From a virus, in IMG/VR virus record IMGVR_UViG_3300032240_003012, positions 1-25,157 of that record: a DNA stretch of 25,157 bases; one strand, given 5' to 3'. The position numbers and the translations under genes were made by a program. Below the pieces are notes generated by a model. It saw nothing but the letters and a program-made list of their open reading frames with translations. It was not told the DNA's origin and searched no databases. Of the stretch, positions 24,769-25,157 are shown in pieces (position 1 is the first letter of the stretch; every line of letters starts with the position of its first letter).

Positions 24769-25157
24769 TGGCAAAACCAACAACTAGACAAGAACTTATT
24801 GATTATTGTCTCCGAAAATTAGGTGCCCCAGTATTGGAAATTAACTTGGATGATGACCAAATTGATGACCTGGTTGATGATGCTTTACAATACTTCAATG
24901 AAAGGCACTTTGACGGTGTTGAAAGAATGTATTTAAAATATAAAATTACTCAGGAAGATATTGATAGGGGTAGGGGAAATGGGACAAATGGCGTAGGAAT
25001 AGTAACTACAACTGGATCTGCAAATATTAGTGGCATTGGTAGTACAACATTTAATTTTTACGAAACTTCTAATTTTATTCAAGTACCAGATTCTGTAATT
25101 GGTATTGAGAAGGTATTTAAATTTGATACTAGTTCTATTTCTGGAGGAATGTTTAGT
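24768..25157 (+). CDS. 13: Neck protein gp13 (N-terminal part, cut by the window end)
   Basis: 130 codons are visible with no stop before the window end. The beginning (MAKPTTRQELIDYCLRKLGA, then a DDDQIDDLVDDALQYF stretch and HFDGVERMYLKYKIT) is the conserved start of gp13 in T4-like cyanophages. In T4, gp13 and gp14 form the neck that closes the filled head and attaches the tail. A low-complexity GIGSTT segment near residues 70-90 separates this from IGIEKVFKFD and the GGMF segment. T4 gp13 has about 310 residues, so more than half the gene is outside. Start: GGAGG at 24754-24758, ATGA-type overlap with the previous stop. Confidence 0.92.
   Translation, partial: MAKPTTRQELIDYCLRKLGAPVLEINLDDDQIDDLVDDALQYFNERHFDGVERMYLKYKITQEDIDRGRGNGTNGVGIVTTTGSANISGIGSTTFNFYETSNFIQVPDSVIGIEKVFKFDTSSISGGMFS

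Noticed and set aside
1-25157. tRNA genes, CRISPR arrays, insertion sequences or homing endonucleases
   Set aside because: I looked through the short gaps and the frames and saw none. The gaps are too short for RNA genes, and the repeats seen are protein-level modules within coding sequence.

Overview
The window reads as part of the late structural (baseplate-to-neck) region of a T4-like marine myovirus, most likely a cyanophage of the Prochlorococcus/Synechococcus type. The reasons are the very AT-rich coding sequence, a syntenic run of T4-type wedge genes (gp25, gp6, gp7, gp8), the neck gene gp13, T4-style late promoters of the form NATAAATA, and a polyamine-synthesis gene (speD) carried as an auxiliary metabolic gene. 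A pelagiphage-like T4 relative is the main alternative. All genes are on the + strand and nearly every base is coding. I saw no tRNA, CRISPR array, insertion sequence, integrase or intrinsic terminator.

Layout. 47-373: speD, AdoMet decarboxylase, behind a late promoter at the window edge. 374-440: leader with a hairpin that can cover the next ribosome binding site. 441-683: an 80-residue acidic protein of unknown function. 714-3042: gp25 and gp6, parts of the wedge core. 3044-14968: one unbroken 3974-residue gp7-type wedge protein filling almost half the window, built from recurring beta-rich modules plus a YHYH domain. 15001-16560: gp8, with its own TATAAATA promoter. 16564-23790: a 2408-residue DUF4815-type virion protein where T4 has genes 9-12. 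23787-24147: two small overlapping genes conserved next to this module in cyanophages. 24179-24768: two small virion proteins behind another TATAAATA promoter. 24768-25157: the start of gp13, cut by the window end.

How the genes work together. By homology to T4, gp25, gp6, gp7 and gp8 form the six wedges around the baseplate hub; gp25 and gp6 make the conserved core bundle and gp7 runs outward to the periphery. The DUF4815 protein and the small proteins probably complete the outer baseplate or fibre attachment, and gp13 belongs to the neck joining tail to head. SpeD is not structural; sitting under a late promoter, it probably supplies decarboxylated AdoMet for spermidine synthesis late in infection.

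The window is mostly a canonical baseplate module, and I do not see a clear new defence or mobile system. The most unusual features are the size and modular construction of gp7, peptide modules shared between gp7, gp8, the DUF4815 protein and possibly gp13, very short leaders without Shine-Dalgarno sequences behind the late promoters, and a ribosome-site-masking hairpin upstream of the unknown 80-residue gene. Family names come from recognising sequence motifs by eye; no database search was run.
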